Source of the DNA: Hydractinia symbiolongicarpus
Taxonomy: Eukaryota; Cnidaria; Hydrozoa; Anthoathecata; Hydractiniidae
Direction of reading: 5' to 3'
DNA length: 64,000 nucleotides
Assembly (NCBI RefSeq): GCF_029227915.1
Contig: NC_079883.1
Coordinates: 7,440,001 to 7,504,000, forward strand
Shown here: piece after piece, positions 23,383 to 38,434 of the stretch
Position numbering within the stretch: position 1 is the first letter of the stretch
Layout of the letters: every line of letters begins with the position of its first letter
The notes under the pieces: model-generated
The model's database searches: none
Seen by the model: the letters and a program-made list of their open reading frames with translations, nothing else
What the model was told of the DNA's origin: nothing
Program-made: the position numbers and the translations under genes

Positions 23383-23570
23383 TGTGGGCCGCCATCGGTA
23401 ATAGTGCAACACCAAGGCAACCCGTGGTCACGGCGTGAATGAATCCACCTCCATGACCCAAGGCCAAAAATCAGATTAATATACTGACCATTCAGAGAAT
23501 GGCCTACCAGATATTAAACTGATAAGAACAGATACTACACTTGATCTTAGCCATTAGGCCGAGAAGCGAT
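23383..23570 (-). ncRNA. U2: U2 snRNA
   Basis: Unit 4 copy; no difference seen. Upstream 9-mer at 23616-23624. Confidence 0.95.
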
Positions 23571-23892
23571 AAAGAACAAGCGTTGCCATGATAGGCATCG
23601 TCCACACACCGTAACTGCTTGTGGAGCATGTCACGTTACTGTAAAGCTTACAACTGTCACCGCGTACGGATGGACGGCGACATAGTAAAAATCACGGCTG
23701 TTGATTTAGCCGTAGGATGGAGAGCGACTGTAGCGAGTGGATGGTAACTTACATGAATGCTAACAAAGGCGACGATACTAAGTGCGTGATATTACTTTCC
23801 AATATGACTGCGTACATTCCGTTTATCAACGCATTACGCCAGAACGTGCGCGCGCGTTACACAGTAGACCATGCAGCCGAAATGCGACAGTG

Positions 23893-23965
23893 CGACCCTG
23901 CCAGGAGTCGAACCTGGAATCCCCTGATTCGTAGTCAGATGCCTTATCCATTGGGCCACAGGGCC
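23893..23965 (-). tRNA. tRNA-Arg: tRNA-Arg(ACG)
   Basis: Unit 4 copy; intact cloverleaf. Confidence 0.95.
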
Positions 23966-24544
23966 ATGCTTATGACTTCGCCCCATCGTTATTTTGGCTT
24001 GCGCATTCGTTTTACTTACGACAGAATTCTTCGTGTTTGTAGCCATGAAAGAAAGGGACTTCTGTGAGTGAATTTTTTTACTGTGGTCTAATAAAAAAGT
24101 CGAAACGCAGTGCCCAATATATGAATTGCTCCTAATAGCCGGAAACAGGCCGTGTCGATGATGTAGGCCGACATACGCAACGCAAACCAAAGAACGCTTT
24201 ATGAAAATCCTAACACGGGCGCGGAAGAAGCCCAAATTAACAGAGTAGATGTAATGCTGAAGACCTCAAACTCCAGCAGCTTCTCTTTCAGACTATTGCG
24301 TCGTGCTACAAATAAAAATTAACATGCTTTCGCATAGTCGCGGCACCCAAAACGGACATTATACGATGTACAGAAACACACATTTCTGTTTTCGCGCCAA
24401 ATCAATTCCCGGGAGTGGTACTTTTACGTCCGCATACTTCGCACCGTCTTAAATTATATCTCATTTACACGGTAATGTTTAGTATACTTCTACTGTGATA
24501 ACAAGCATCGTTTATCGTTGGATTGTTGTAAGAAAACATTAAAA

Positions 24545-25096
24545 ATGAGTGAAGCAGCTTCTCCAAAGAAAATCGCACCCAAGAAGAAACCTGCTGCAAA
24601 GAAGACAGCTGATCACCCTAAATATGTGGACATGATCAAGGCTGCTATCGCTACCCTAAAGGAACGCGGTGGTTCATCTCGCCAAGCTATTACAAAATAT
24701 ATTCATGCAAATTACAAAGTTGCTGAAAACTCAGATCATCATCTGAAAATGGCTCTTAAACGAGGAGTAACATCAGGCGATTTGATTCAAACTAAAGGCA
24801 CTGGTGCTTCTGGATCATTCAAGCTAGGTCAGGTAAAAAAAGAAAAACCTAAGAAAAAGGCCGCAGCAAAAAAGCCAACGGCAAAGAAGCCTACTGCAAA
24901 GAAAAGTACACCAAAAAAGAAGCCAGCAAAGAAGAGCACGCCAAAGAAAGCAGCAAAGAAGCCTGCCACAAAGAAAGCCTCGGCTAAGAAACCAGCAGCT
25001 AAGAAACCCACAAAGAAGCCTGTTGCTAAAAAACCTGCAGCAAAGAAGGTCAAAAAGACTCCCAAAAAGGCAGCAAAGAAGACCGCAAAAAAATAA
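24545..25096 (+). CDS. H1: Linker histone H1
   Basis: Unit 4 copy; identical protein. Stem-loop at 25129-25144. Confidence 0.97.
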   Translation: MSEAASPKKIAPKKKPAAKKTADHPKYVDMIKAAIATLKERGGSSRQAITKYIHANYKVAENSDHHLKMALKRGVTSGDLIQTKGTGASGSFKLGQVKKEKPKKKAAAKKPTAKKPTAKKSTPKKKPAKKSTPKKAAKKPATKKASAKKPAAKKPTKKPVAKKPAAKKVKKTPKKAAKKTAKK

Positions 25097-25457
25097 TTTG
25101 TGTGTATCTGGCTATTACATTAACAAACGGCTATTTTTATAGCCACACATTTACAAAAAAACATTATCTTGGTACAAAGTTAAACTTGTTTAAGTCACTT
25201 AAACAGTTAAAAAAGAGTAATTTTAAGATTAGATTCCCTAAGTTTAAGTATTTTCGTTTTTAAATTTCTTATTTTCTTGCTTTTACTTTTCTTGCCCTTC
25301 ATATTTTTAACATTGTCAAACTTTATGTAGCATAAAATTTTTATGTAGCATAAAATTTAAACAGAAAGCAGAACAAAGTTTGATATAAAAAGCTAGCCGT
25401 AATATTTTTTATGGATGTGTGGCTATAAAAATAGCCGTTTTTTGTTTGGTAAGATGC

Positions 25458-25871
<414 letters not shown>

Positions 25872-26349
25872 TTAAGAAGTCGATGTAGTACGGATACACA
25901 AGACGGTCTAAAATGCACTATCGCGCCAAAGTTTTATTTCTCATATTGATTGACAGCTAAGGTTCAAAACAAACCATTTGATTGGTGCTAAGAAAGTAAT
26001 TTCTGATTGGCTGCATAATGACATTACGCTCATTACTTTAACATTTTTATAAAATCTGTGTTTTTTGGCTACGGGAAAACGGCTGTATCTTCTGATACAC
26101 AAAAGCTTTTGACTTTTTTTTTTTTTAGTAAGTAGCAGAAGGTTTGGCGAATTCCAACGATGCCAAATTTATTGCCTTACTGAAACATTAAGACCACGAA
26201 TTTTTAAAAAAACTACAGTTTTACTTAAAAAAATGTACAAAATGTTCGGAACATTTTGTAATGACGCAACTCTATTGGTTAATTAGGGTGTTTCCACGAG
26301 CAGTAGGTAATTTTATGGCCTCTTTTTAAAGCTGTCTGAATTCTGTTAA

Positions 26350-26706
<357 letters not shown>

Positions 26707-27168
26707 GCGTTGTCATTGCTCAACAAAAACGGCTATTTTTATAGCCACAAATCTTTTAAAACATTACTTTGTGCACGCTTCCAAATTACACAATGTGTAA
26801 AGTCTTGTCACAGTTACATTTATTGCTATACGATACTATGTCATATATGACACAAAAAAAATTTAGAAATACTTTGTAGGGTTAATTTGCCTGGGAGTGT
26901 TTCCGTGAAAAGCTGGGTTAAGTTAAATGTAAGCAATAACATGGATCAATGTACTTGTCTTTTCTGCAAGTACAGCTAATAATACGTATGAAAAGTGAAG
27001 CTAATCCACACACACACATGGGGAAGTATTTTAAATGTAGGCTAGTGTTCTTAAGCACATTATTTAGAAGTTTTATTAACTTCGGTTAACTTGTAGTGAC
27101 GCCAAGTAAATGTTTTTTTAAAGATGTGTGGTCTTAAAAAAGACCGTTTGTGTTTGGTAGACGTTGGT

Positions 27169-27573
27169 TTACTTGCTGCTTGTGTATTTTGTGACGGCTT
27201 TTGTTCCTTCACTGACTGCGTGTTTTGCAAGTTCTCCAGGCAAGAGAAGACGTACTGCGGTTTGAATTTCACGAGAAGAGATGGTCGACTTTTTGTTTTG
27301 AAGAGCCAAACGCGAAGCTTCGGAAGCAATGCGCTCAAAGATGTCGTTGACAAATGAGTTCATGATGCTCATAGCTTTGCTTGAAACTCCGACATCTGGG
27401 TGAACTTGTTTCAAAACATTGTAGATGTAAATAGCATAACTTTCCTTTCTCTTTCTCTTGCGTTTCTTTTCACCAGTTCCACCAATCTTTCCTCCTTTTT
27501 TGCCGGCTCTTTTTTCACCTTTCTTGGCTACTTTAGGTGCCTGTTTTCCTCCTTTAGCTGCTGCGTCAGACAT
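27169..27573 (-). CDS. H2B: Histone H2B
   Basis: Unit 5 copy; identical protein, with the intact divergent promoter still shared with the damaged H2A. Stem-loop at 27130-27145. Confidence 0.98.
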   Translation of the reverse strand: MSDAAAKGGKQAPKVAKKGEKRAGKKGGKIGGTGEKKRKRKRKESYAIYIYNVLKQVHPDVGVSSKAMSIMNSFVNDIFERIASEASRLALQNKKSTISSREIQTAVRLLLPGELAKHAVSEGTKAVTKYTSSK

Positions 27574-27836
27574 GGTTAAAAATTTTTGCTACTTAACTTG
27601 TAAATAAGCATTAAACTGCAAGTCAAAACTTTTTGTTTATAAGTAAAAAAATCGGATCGAATTCGATCCGAAAACGCCGATACGCAATTTAATTGGTTAA
27701 AAAAAAAATCTTTTGTTTAATACTTAATTATGATTGGTTAAAAAAACATGATTTCGATCCTATTTTTATGATGAAAAAACGAGTAAAGTTTATTTCGTTA
27801 ACACTTACGTTAAATATTCGTACGTTTTTGTATTAA

Positions 27837-28136
<300 letters not shown>

Positions 28137-28333
28137 ACCGCTACACTCAGAAAACAACGGCTATTTTTATAGCCACACATCTTTAAAAAAACATTGTTTT
28201 TTTCACAAAACTATAACCTTAAAGTCTAATAGATAATCCATGCATACGCCTTGTCCTAAGTAACTCAAAGAAATTAAATAAAAAAATTTGATCACAACGT
28301 CAAAATAAATTGCACGTATTTGCCCCTACTAAT

Positions 28334-28453
28334 GTCTACGGCCATACCACGATGAACACACCCGTTCTCGTCTGATCACGGAAGTTAAGCATCGTCGGGC
28401 CGGGATAGTACTTGGATGGGGGACCGCCTGGGAACTCCCGGTGTCGTAGGCTT
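28334..28453 (+). rRNA. 5S rRNA
   Basis: Unit 5 copy; no difference seen. Confidence 0.96.
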
Positions 28454-28801
28454 TTCATTTTCATTTGTTGCCTTTTCATTTCAATGGTGCTGTGATATAT
28501 TTCTTGTTATAACAATTAAGGAACGTGGCGGTTGTTGAAAGTGTTTCCTATGACATTTTCCTACGACATTTTCAGGTGATAGTACGAGAAAAAAGAGCTT
28601 TCAAATGCATACAAACTCGATCTATTGCCGATCATCCAATAACCCTGACGGAATGGCAAATAAAATAAAATTCCGCCGCCTTCCGAGGACTTATATCGCA
28701 ATCACGTTTCGTAACAGCCAAGCGAGGTTTTACCTTAGCGTTTAAGTCACCACCGACATTTGGCCGCGCAACTTTTCTAAGCTCATTCATTTTGACTTAA
28801 G

Positions 28802-28967
28802 GAGGGGGCGAGCGCGGACGCAGGCCCCCACTACCAGAAATTGTACGGTCGAGTTACTGACGTTTGCAGTAATCGCAGAGGTCAGCCCAAGCGTAGTGCA
28901 ATGCAAGAGCCTCACTCTGGAAGAAAACCCTTATTGATCAGTCTTTACTTCCCCGTCAGGTAAGTAT
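28802..28967 (-). ncRNA. U1: U1 snRNA (variant at nt 36)
   Basis: Unit 5 copy. C-to-T at 28932 on the plus strand changes U1 nt 36 from G to A, so the stem-loop I region reads GATCAATAAGGG instead of GATCAATGAGGG. This is the part of U1 bound by the U1-70K protein in other species. 5' end and Sm site are unchanged. Confidence 0.93.
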
Positions 28968-29156
28968 GAGTTGGAACTGCACCGTAGCATGAGGGTACCC
29001 TTCAAAGTTTGTTAATGCTTGTGGCTTGAGTGTGTTATAAACTGCCGTGTCGCGGGGCATAGGCTGTATTCTCCCCCAGTGTACGCGTTTTGTTCCCGCC
29101 GTAGACTATGCAGAGTGCCGTCGGAAAGAGGACTGCTATTATTCTTTTATTGCTTA

Positions 29157-29344
29157 TGTGGGCCGCCATCGGTAATAGTGCAACACCAAGGCAACCCGTG
29201 GTCACGGCGTGAATGAATCCACCTCCATGACCCAAGGCCAAAAATCAGATTAATATACTGACCATTCAGAGAATGGCCTACCAGATATTAAACTGATAAG
29301 AACAGATACTACACTTGATCTTAGCCATTAGGCCGAGAAGCGAT
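29157..29344 (-). ncRNA. U2: U2 snRNA
   Basis: Unit 5 copy; no difference seen. Confidence 0.95.
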
Positions 29345-29607
29345 AAAGAACAAGCGTTGCCATGATAGGCATCGTCCACACACCGTAACTGCTTGTGGAG
29401 CATGTCACGTTACTGTAAAGCTTACAACTGTCACCGCGTACGGATGGACGGCGACATAGTAAAAATCACGGCTGTTGATTTAGCCGTAGGATGGAGAGCG
29501 ACTGTAGCGAGTGGATGGTAACTTACATGAATGCTAACAAAGGCGACGATACTAAGTGCGTGATATTACTTTCCAATATGACTGCGTACATTCCGTTTAT
29601 CAACGCA

Positions 29608-29871
29608 TTACGCCAGAACGTGCGCGCGCGTTACACAGTAGACCATGCAGCCGAAATGCGACAGTGCGACCCTGCCAGGAGTCGAACCTGGAATCCCCTG
29701 ATTCGTAGTCAGATGCCTTATCCATTGGGCCACAGGGCCATGCTTATGACTTCGCCCCATCGTTATTTTGGCTTGCGCATTCGTTTTACTTACGACAGAA
29801 TTCTTCGTGTTTGTAGCCATGAAAGAAAGGGACTTCTGTGAGTGAATTTTTTTACTGTGGTCTAAAGCCAT
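29608..29871 (-). CDS. Chimeric ORF driven by an orphan H3 promoter
   Basis: The deletion fuses the first two H3 codons (ATG GCT, 29871-29866) and the whole H3 promoter to sequence that normally lies between tRNA and H1. The result is an 87-codon frame starting MALDHSKK that reads through the tRNA-Arg gene on the same strand. Nothing in it resembles a known protein, and there is no histone stem-loop close behind its stop. It is most likely an accidental product of the deletion; the first two codons and promoter are its only histone parts. Confidence 0.35.
   Translation of the reverse strand: MALDHSKKIHSQKSLSFMATNTKNSVVSKTNAQAKITMGRSHKHGPVAQWIRHLTTNQGIPGSTPGRVALSHFGCMVYCVTRAHVLA
29667..29739 (-). 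tRNA. tRNA-Arg: tRNA-Arg(ACG)
   Basis: Unit 5 copy; intact cloverleaf. It now lies about 130 bp downstream of an intact H3 promoter pointing the same way, because of the deletion at 29865. Confidence 0.95.
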
Positions 29872-30352
29872 ATTTTAAGAAGTCGATGTAGTACGGATAC
29901 ACAAGACGGTCTAAAATGCACTATCGCGCCAAAGTTTTATTTCTCATATTGATTGACAGCTAAGGTTCAAAACAAACCATTTGATTGGTGCTAAGAAAGT
30001 AATTTCTGATTGGCTGCATAATGACATTACGCTCATTACTTTAACATTTTTATAAAATCTGTGTTTTTTGGCTACGGGAAAACGGCTGTATCTTCTGATA
30101 CACAAAAGCTTTTGACTTTTTTTTTTTTTAGTAAGTAGCAGAAGGTTTGGCGAATTCCAACGATGCCAAATTTATTGCCTTACTGAAACATTAAGACCAC
30201 GAATTTTTAAAAAAACTACAGTTTTACTTAAAAAAATGTACAAAATGTTCGGAACATTTTGTAATGACGCAACTCTATTGGTTAATTAGGGTGTTTCCAC
30301 GAGCAGTAGGTAATTTTATGGCCTCTTTTTAAAGCTGTCTGAATTCTGTTAA

Positions 30353-30709
<357 letters not shown>

Positions 30710-31171
30710 GCGTTGTCATTGCTCAACAAAAACGGCTATTTTTATAGCCACAAATCTTTTAAAACATTACTTTGTGCACGCTTCCAAATTACACAATGTG
30801 TAAAGTCTTGTCACAGTTACATTTATTGCTATACGATACTATGTCATATATGACACAAAAAAAATTTAGAAATACTTTGTAGGGTTAATTTGCCTGGGAG
30901 TGTTTCCGTGAAAAGCTGGGTTAAGTTAAATGTAAGCAATAACATGGATCAATGTACTTGTCTTTTCTGCAAGTACAGCTAATAATACGTATGAAAAGTG
31001 AAGCTAATCCACACACACACATGGGGAAGTATTTTAAATGTAGGCTAGTGTTCTTAAGCACATTATTTAGAAGTTTTATTAACTTCGGTTAACTTGTAGT
31101 GACGCCAAGTAAATGTTTTTTTAAAGATGTGTGGTCTTAAAAAAGACCGTTTGTGTTTGGTAGACGTTGGT

Positions 31172-31576
31172 TTACTTGCTGCTTGTGTATTTTGTGACGG
31201 CTTTTGTTCCTTCACTGACTGCGTGTTTTGCAAGTTCTCCAGGCAAGAGAAGACGTACTGCGGTTTGAATTTCACGAGAAGAGATGGTCGACTTTTTGTT
31301 TTGAAGAGCCAAACGCGAAGCTTCGGAAGCAATGCGCTCAAAGATGTCGTTGACAAATGAGTTCATGATGCTCATAGCTTTGCTTGAAACTCCGACATCT
31401 GGGTGAACTTGTTTCAAAACATTGTAGATGTAAATAGCATAACTTTCCTTTCTCTTTCTCTTGCGTTTCTTTTCACCAGTTCCACCAATCTTTCCTCCTT
31501 TTTTGCCGGCTCTTTTTTCACCTTTCTTGGCTACTTTAGGTGCCTGTTTTCCTCCTTTAGCTGCTGCGTCAGACAT
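31172..31576 (-). CDS. H2B: Histone H2B
   Basis: Unit 6 copy; identical protein. Stem-loop at 31133-31148. Confidence 0.98.
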   Translation of the reverse strand: MSDAAAKGGKQAPKVAKKGEKRAGKKGGKIGGTGEKKRKRKRKESYAIYIYNVLKQVHPDVGVSSKAMSIMNSFVNDIFERIASEASRLALQNKKSTISSREIQTAVRLLLPGELAKHAVSEGTKAVTKYTSSK

Positions 31577-31860
31577 GGTTAAAAATTTTTGCTACTTAAC
31601 TTGTAAATAAGCATTAAACTGCAAGTCAAAACTTTTTGTTTATAAGTAAAAAAATCGGATCGAATTCGATCCGAAAACGCCGATACGCAATTTAATTGGT
31701 TAAAAAAAAAATCTTTTGTTTAATACTTAATTATGATTGGTTAAAAAAACATGATTTCGATCCTATTTTTATGATGAAAAAACGAGTAAAGTTTATTTCG
31801 TTAACACTTACGTTAAATATTCGTACGTTTTTGTATTAACTTACAAATCAAATCGCAGTT

Positions 31861-32241
31861 ATGTCTGGACGTGGAAAAGGTGGAAAAGCTAAGGCTAAAG
31901 CCAAGACAAGATCCTCAAGAGCTGGACTTCAATTTCCAGTCGGTAGAGTGCATAGATTCCTTCGTAGAGGGCACTATGCTAACCGAATTGGATCTGGAGC
32001 ACCAGTTTACTTAGCAGCCGTCTTGGAATATTTATCTGCTGAGATATTGGAGTTGGCTGGTAACGCAGCAAGAGACAACAAAAAAGCTAGGATTATTCCA
32101 AGACATTTACAATTGGCTGTTCGTAATGATGAAGAATTAAACAAACTTTTGAGCGGTGTAACCATTGCAGCTGGTGGTGTTTTGCCAAACATTCAAGCTG
32201 TCTTACTCCCAAAGAAGAACGACAAAGGACAGAAGAAGTAA
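31861..32241 (+). CDS. H2A: Histone H2A
   Basis: Unit 6 copy; full length and identical. Stem-loop at 32264-32279. Confidence 0.98.
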   Translation: MSGRGKGGKAKAKAKTRSSRAGLQFPVGRVHRFLRRGHYANRIGSGAPVYLAAVLEYLSAEILELAGNAARDNKKARIIPRHLQLAVRNDEELNKLLSGVTIAAGGVLPNIQAVLLPKKNDKGQKK

Positions 32242-32438
32242 ACCGCTACACTCAGAAAACAACGGCTATTTTTATAGCCACACATCTTTAAAAAAACATT
32301 GTTTTTTTCACAAAACTATAACCTTAAAGTCTAATAGATAATCCATGCATACGCCTTGTCCTAAGTAACTCAAAGAAATTAAATAAAAAAATTTGATCAC
32401 AACGTCAAAATAAATTGCACGTATTTGCCCCTACTAAT

Positions 32439-32558
32439 GTCTACGGCCATACCACGATGAACACACCCGTTCTCGTCTGATCACGGAAGTTAAGCATCGT
32501 CGGGCCGGGATAGTACTTGGATGGGGGACCGCCTGGGAACTCCCGGTGTCGTAGGCTT
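32439..32558 (+). rRNA. 5S rRNA
   Basis: Unit 6 copy; no difference seen. Confidence 0.96.
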
Positions 32559-32906
32559 TTCATTTTCATTTGTTGCCTTTTCATTTCAATGGTGCTGTGA
32601 TATATTTCTTGTTATAACAATTAAGGAACGTGGCGGTTGTTGAAAGTGTTTCCTATGACATTTTCCTACGACATTTTCAGGTGATAGTACGAGAAAAAAG
32701 AGCTTTCAAATGCATACAAACTCGATCTATTGCCGATCATCCAATAACCCTGACGGAATGGCAAATAAAATAAAATTCCGCCGCCTTCCGAGGACTTATA
32801 TCGCAATCACGTTTCGTAACAGCCAAGCGAGGTTTTACCTTAGCGTTTAAGTCACCACCGACATTTGGCCGCGCAACTTTTCTAAGCTCATTCATTTTGA
32901 CTTAAG

Positions 32907-33072
32907 GAGGGGGCGAGCGCGGACGCAGGCCCCCACTACCAGAAATTGTACGGTCGAGTTACTGACGTTTGCAGTAATCGCAGAGGTCAGCCCAAGCGTA
33001 GTGCAATGCAAGAGCCTCACTCTGGAAGAAAACCCTCATTGATCAGTCTTTACTTCCCCGTCAGGTAAGTAT
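32907..33072 (-). ncRNA. U1: U1 snRNA
   Basis: Unit 6 copy; has the common G at nt 36. Confidence 0.95.
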
Positions 33073-33261
33073 GAGTTGGAACTGCACCGTAGCATGAGGG
33101 TACCCTTCAAAGTTTGTTAATGCTTGTGGCTTGAGTGTGTTATAAACTGCCGTGTCGCGGGGCATAGGCTGTATTCTCCCCCAGTGTACGCGTTTTGTTC
33201 CCGCCGTAGACTATGCAGAGTGCCGTCGGAAAGAGGACTGCTATTATTCTTTTATTGCTTA

Positions 33262-33449
33262 TGTGGGCCGCCATCGGTAATAGTGCAACACCAAGGCAAC
33301 CCGTGGTCACGGCGTGAATGAATCCACCTCCATGACCCAAGGCCAAAAATCAGATTAATATACTGACCATTCAGAGAATGGCCTACCAGATATTAAACTG
33401 ATAAGAACAGATACTACACTTGATCTTAGCCATTAGGCCGAGAAGCGAT
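33262..33449 (-). ncRNA. U2: U2 snRNA
   Basis: Unit 6 copy; no difference seen. Confidence 0.95.
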
Positions 33450-33771
33450 AAAGAACAAGCGTTGCCATGATAGGCATCGTCCACACACCGTAACTGCTTG
33501 TGGAGCATGTCACGTTACTGTAAAGCTTACAACTGTCACCGCGTACGGATGGACGGCGACATAGTAAAAATCACGGCTGTTGATTTAGCCGTAGGATGGA
33601 GAGCGACTGTAGCGAGTGGATGGTAACTTACATGAATGCTAACAAAGGCGACGATACTAAGTGCGTGATATTACTTTCCAATATGACTGCGTACATTCCG
33701 TTTATCAACGCATTACGCCAGAACGTGCGCGCGCGTTACACAGTAGACCATGCAGCCGAAATGCGACAGTG

Positions 33772-33844
33772 CGACCCTGCCAGGAGTCGAACCTGGAATC
33801 CCCTTATTCGTAGTCAGATGCCTTATCCATTGGGCCACAGGGCC
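33772..33844 (-). tRNA. tRNA-Arg: tRNA-Arg(ACG), anticodon-stem mutant
   Basis: Unit 6 copy. G-to-T at 33805 on the plus strand gives C40-to-A in the tRNA and breaks the G30-C40 pair in the middle of the five-pair anticodon stem. Everything else matches the other copies. Folding and function are probably reduced. Confidence 0.93.
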
Positions 33845-34423
33845 ATGCTTATGACTTCGCCCCATCGTTATTTTGGCTTGCGCATTCGTTTTACTTACGA
33901 CAGAATTCTTCGTGTTTGTAGCCATGAAAGAAAGGGACTTCTGTGAGTGAATTTTTTTACTGTGGTCTAATAAAAAAGTCGAAACGCAGTGCCCAATATA
34001 TGAATTGCTCCTAATAGCCGGAAACAGGCCGTGTCGATGATGTAGGCCGACATACGCAACGCAAACCAAAGAACGCTTTATGAAAATCCTAACACGGGCG
34101 CGGAAGAAGCCCAAATTAACAGAGTAGATGTAATGCTGAAGACCTCAAACTCCAGCAGCTTCTCTTTCAGACTATTGCGTCGTGCTACAAATAAAAATTA
34201 ACATGCTTTCGCATAGTCGCGGCACCCAAAACGGACATTATACGATGTACAGAAACACACATTTCTGTTTTCGCGCCAAATCAATTCCCGGGAGTGGTAC
34301 TTTTACGTCCGCATACTTCGCACCGTCTTAAATTATATCTCATTTACACGGTAATGTTTAGTATACTTCTACTGTGATAACAAGCATCGTTTATCGTTGG
34401 ATTGTTGTAAGAAAACATTAAAA

Positions 34424-34975
34424 ATGAGTGAAGCAGCTTCTCCAAAGAAAATCGCACCCAAGAAGAAACCTGCTGCAAAGAAGACAGCTGATCACCCTAA
34501 ATATGTGGACATGATCAAGGCTGCTATCGCTACCCTAAAGGAACGCGGTGGTTCATCTCGCCAAGCTATTACAAAATATATTCATGCAAATTACAAAGTT
34601 GCTGAAAACTCAGATCATCATCTGAAAATGGCTCTTAAACGAGGAGTAACATCAGGCGATTTGATTCAAACTAAAGGCACTGGTGCTTCTGGATCATTCA
34701 AGCTAGGTCAGGTAAAAAAAGAAAAACCTAAGAAAAAGGCCGCAGCAAAAAAGCCAACGGCAAAGAAGCCTACTGCAAAGAAAAGTACACCAAAAAAGAA
34801 GCCAGCAAAGAAGAGCACGCCAAAGAAAGCAGCAAAGAAGCCTGCCACAAAGAAAGCCTCGGCTAAGAAACCAGCAGCTAAGAAACCCACAAAGAAGCCT
34901 GTTGCTAAAAAACCTGCAGCAAAGAAGGTCAAAAAGACTCCCAAAAAGGCAGCAAAGAAGACCGCAAAAAAATAA
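34424..34975 (+). CDS. H1: Linker histone H1
   Basis: Unit 6 copy; identical protein. Stem-loop at 35008-35023. Confidence 0.97.
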   Translation: MSEAASPKKIAPKKKPAAKKTADHPKYVDMIKAAIATLKERGGSSRQAITKYIHANYKVAENSDHHLKMALKRGVTSGDLIQTKGTGASGSFKLGQVKKEKPKKKAAAKKPTAKKPTAKKSTPKKKPAKKSTPKKAAKKPATKKASAKKPAAKKPTKKPVAKKPAAKKVKKTPKKAAKKTAKK

Positions 34976-35336
34976 TTTGTGTGTATCTGGCTATTACATT
35001 AACAAACGGCTATTTTTATAGCCACACATTTACAAAAAAACATTATCTTGGTACAAAGTTAAACTTGTTTAAGTCACTTAAACAGTTAAAAAAGAGTAAT
35101 TTTAAGATTAGATTCCCTAAGTTTAAGTATTTTCGTTTTTAAATTTCTTATTTTCTTGCTTTTACTTTTCTTGCCCTTCATATTTTTAACATTGTCAAAC
35201 TTTATGTAGCATAAAATTTTTATGTAGCATAAAATTTAAACAGAAAGCAGAACAAAGTTTGATATAAAAAGCTAGCCGTAATATTTTTTATGGATGTGTG
35301 GCTATAAAAATAGCCGTTTTTTGTTTGGTAAGATGC

Positions 35337-35750
<414 letters not shown>

Positions 35751-36228
35751 TTAAGAAGTCGATGTAGTACGGATACACAAGACGGTCTAAAATGCACTAT
35801 CGCGCCAAAGTTTTATTTCTCATATTGATTGACAGCTAAGGTTCAAAACAAACCATTTGATTGGTGCTAAGAAAGTAATTTCTGATTGGCTGCATAATGA
35901 CATTACGCTCATTACTTTAACATTTTTATAAAATCTGTGTTTTTTGGCTACGGGAAAACGGCTGTATCTTCTGATACACAAAAGCTTTTGACTTTTTTTT
36001 TTTTTAGTAAGTAGCAGAAGGTTTGGCGAATTCCAACGATGCCAAATTTATTGCCTTACTGAAACATTAAGACCACGAATTTTTAAAAAAACTACAGTTT
36101 TACTTAAAAAAATGTACAAAATGTTCGGAACATTTTGTAATGACGCAACTCTATTGGTTAATTAGGGTGTTTCCACGAGCAGTAGGTAATTTTATGGCCT
36201 CTTTTTAAAGCTGTCTGAATTCTGTTAA

Positions 36229-36585
<357 letters not shown>

Positions 36586-37047
36586 GCGTTGTCATTGCTC
36601 AACAAAAACGGCTATTTTTATAGCCACAAATCTTTTAAAACATTACTTTGTGCACGCTTCCAAATTACACAATGTGTAAAGTCTTGTCACAGTTACATTT
36701 ATTGCTATACGATACTATGTCATATATGACACAAAAAAAATTTAGAAATACTTTGTAGGGTTAATTTGCCTGGGAGTGTTTCCGTGAAAAGCTGGGTTAA
36801 GTTAAATGTAAGCAATAACATGGATCAATGTACTTGTCTTTTCTGCAAGTACAGCTAATAATACGTATGAAAAGTGAAGCTAATCCACACACACACATGG
36901 GGAAGTATTTTAAATGTAGGCTAGTGTTCTTAAGCACATTATTTAGAAGTTTTATTAACTTCGGTTAACTTGTAGTGACGCCAAGTAAATGTTTTTTTAA
37001 AGATGTGTGGTCTTAAAAAAGACCGTTTGTGTTTGGTAGACGTTGGT

Positions 37048-37452
37048 TTACTTGCTGCTTGTGTATTTTGTGACGGCTTTTGTTCCTTCACTGACTGCGT
37101 GTTTTGCAAGTTCTCCAGGCAAGAGAAGACGTACTGCGGTTTGAATTTCACGAGAAGAGATGGTCGACTTTTTGTTTTGAAGAGCCAAACGCGAAGCTTC
37201 GGAAGCAATGCGCTCAAAGATGTCGTTGACAAATGAGTTCATGATGCTCATAGCTTTGCTTGAAACTCCGACATCTGGGTGAACTTGTTTCAAAACATTG
37301 TAGATGTAAATAGCATAACTTTCCTTTCTCTTTCTCTTGCGTTTCTTTTCACCAGTTCCACCAATCTTTCCTCCTTTTTTGCCGGCTCTTTTTTCACCTT
37401 TCTTGGCTACTTTAGGTGCCTGTTTTCCTCCTTTAGCTGCTGCGTCAGACAT
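37048..37452 (-). CDS. H2B: Histone H2B
   Basis: Unit 7 copy; identical protein. Stem-loop at 37009-37024. Confidence 0.98.
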   Translation of the reverse strand: MSDAAAKGGKQAPKVAKKGEKRAGKKGGKIGGTGEKKRKRKRKESYAIYIYNVLKQVHPDVGVSSKAMSIMNSFVNDIFERIASEASRLALQNKKSTISSREIQTAVRLLLPGELAKHAVSEGTKAVTKYTSSK

Positions 37453-37736
37453 GGTTAAAAATTTTTGCTACTTAACTTGTAAATAAGCATTAAACTGCAA
37501 GTCAAAACTTTTTGTTTATAAGTAAAAAAATCGGATCGAATTCGATCCGAAAACGCCGATACGCAATTTAATTGGTTAAAAAAAAAATCTTTTGTTTAAT
37601 ACTTAATTATGATTGGTTAAAAAAACATGATTTCGATCCTATTTTTATGATGAAAAAACGAGTAAAGTTTATTTCGTTAACACTTACGTTAAATATTCGT
37701 ACGTTTTTGTATTAACTTACAAATCAAATCGCAGTT

Positions 37737-38117
37737 ATGTCTGGACGTGGAAAAGGTGGAAAAGCTAAGGCTAAAGCCAAGACAAGATCCTCAAGAGCTG
37801 GACTTCAATTTCCAGTCGGTAGAGTGCATAGATTCCTTCGTAGAGGGCACTATGCTAACCGAATTGGATCTGGAGCACCAGTTTACTTAGCAGCCGTCTT
37901 GGAATATTTATCTGCTGAGATATTGGAGTTGGCTGGTAACGCAGCAAGAGACAACAAAAAAGCTAGGATTATTCCAAGACATTTACAATTGGCTGTTCGT
38001 AATGATGAAGAATTAAACAAACTTTTGAGCGGTGTAACCATTGCAGCTGGTGGTGTTTTGCCAAACATTCAAGCTGTCTTACTCCCAAAGAAGAACGACA
38101 AAGGACAGAAGAAGTAA
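37737..38117 (+). CDS. H2A: Histone H2A
   Basis: Unit 7 copy; identical protein. Stem-loop at 38140-38155. Confidence 0.98.
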   Translation: MSGRGKGGKAKAKAKTRSSRAGLQFPVGRVHRFLRRGHYANRIGSGAPVYLAAVLEYLSAEILELAGNAARDNKKARIIPRHLQLAVRNDEELNKLLSGVTIAAGGVLPNIQAVLLPKKNDKGQKK

Positions 38118-38314
38118 ACCGCTACACTCAGAAAACAACGGCTATTTTTATAGCCACACATCTTTAAAAAAACATTGTTTTTTTCACAAAACTATAACCT
38201 TAAAGTCTAATAGATAATCCATGCATACGCCTTGTCCTAAGTAACTCAAAGAAATTAAATAAAAAAATTTGATCACAACGTCAAAATAAATTGCACGTAT
38301 TTGCCCCTACTAAT

Positions 38315-38434
38315 GTCTACGGCCATACCACGATGAACACACCCGTTCTCGTCTGATCACGGAAGTTAAGCATCGTCGGGCCGGGATAGTACTTGGATGG
38401 GGGACCGCCTGGGAACTCCCGGTGTCGTAGGCTT
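38315..38434 (+). rRNA. 5S rRNA
   Basis: Unit 7 copy; no difference seen. Confidence 0.96.
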
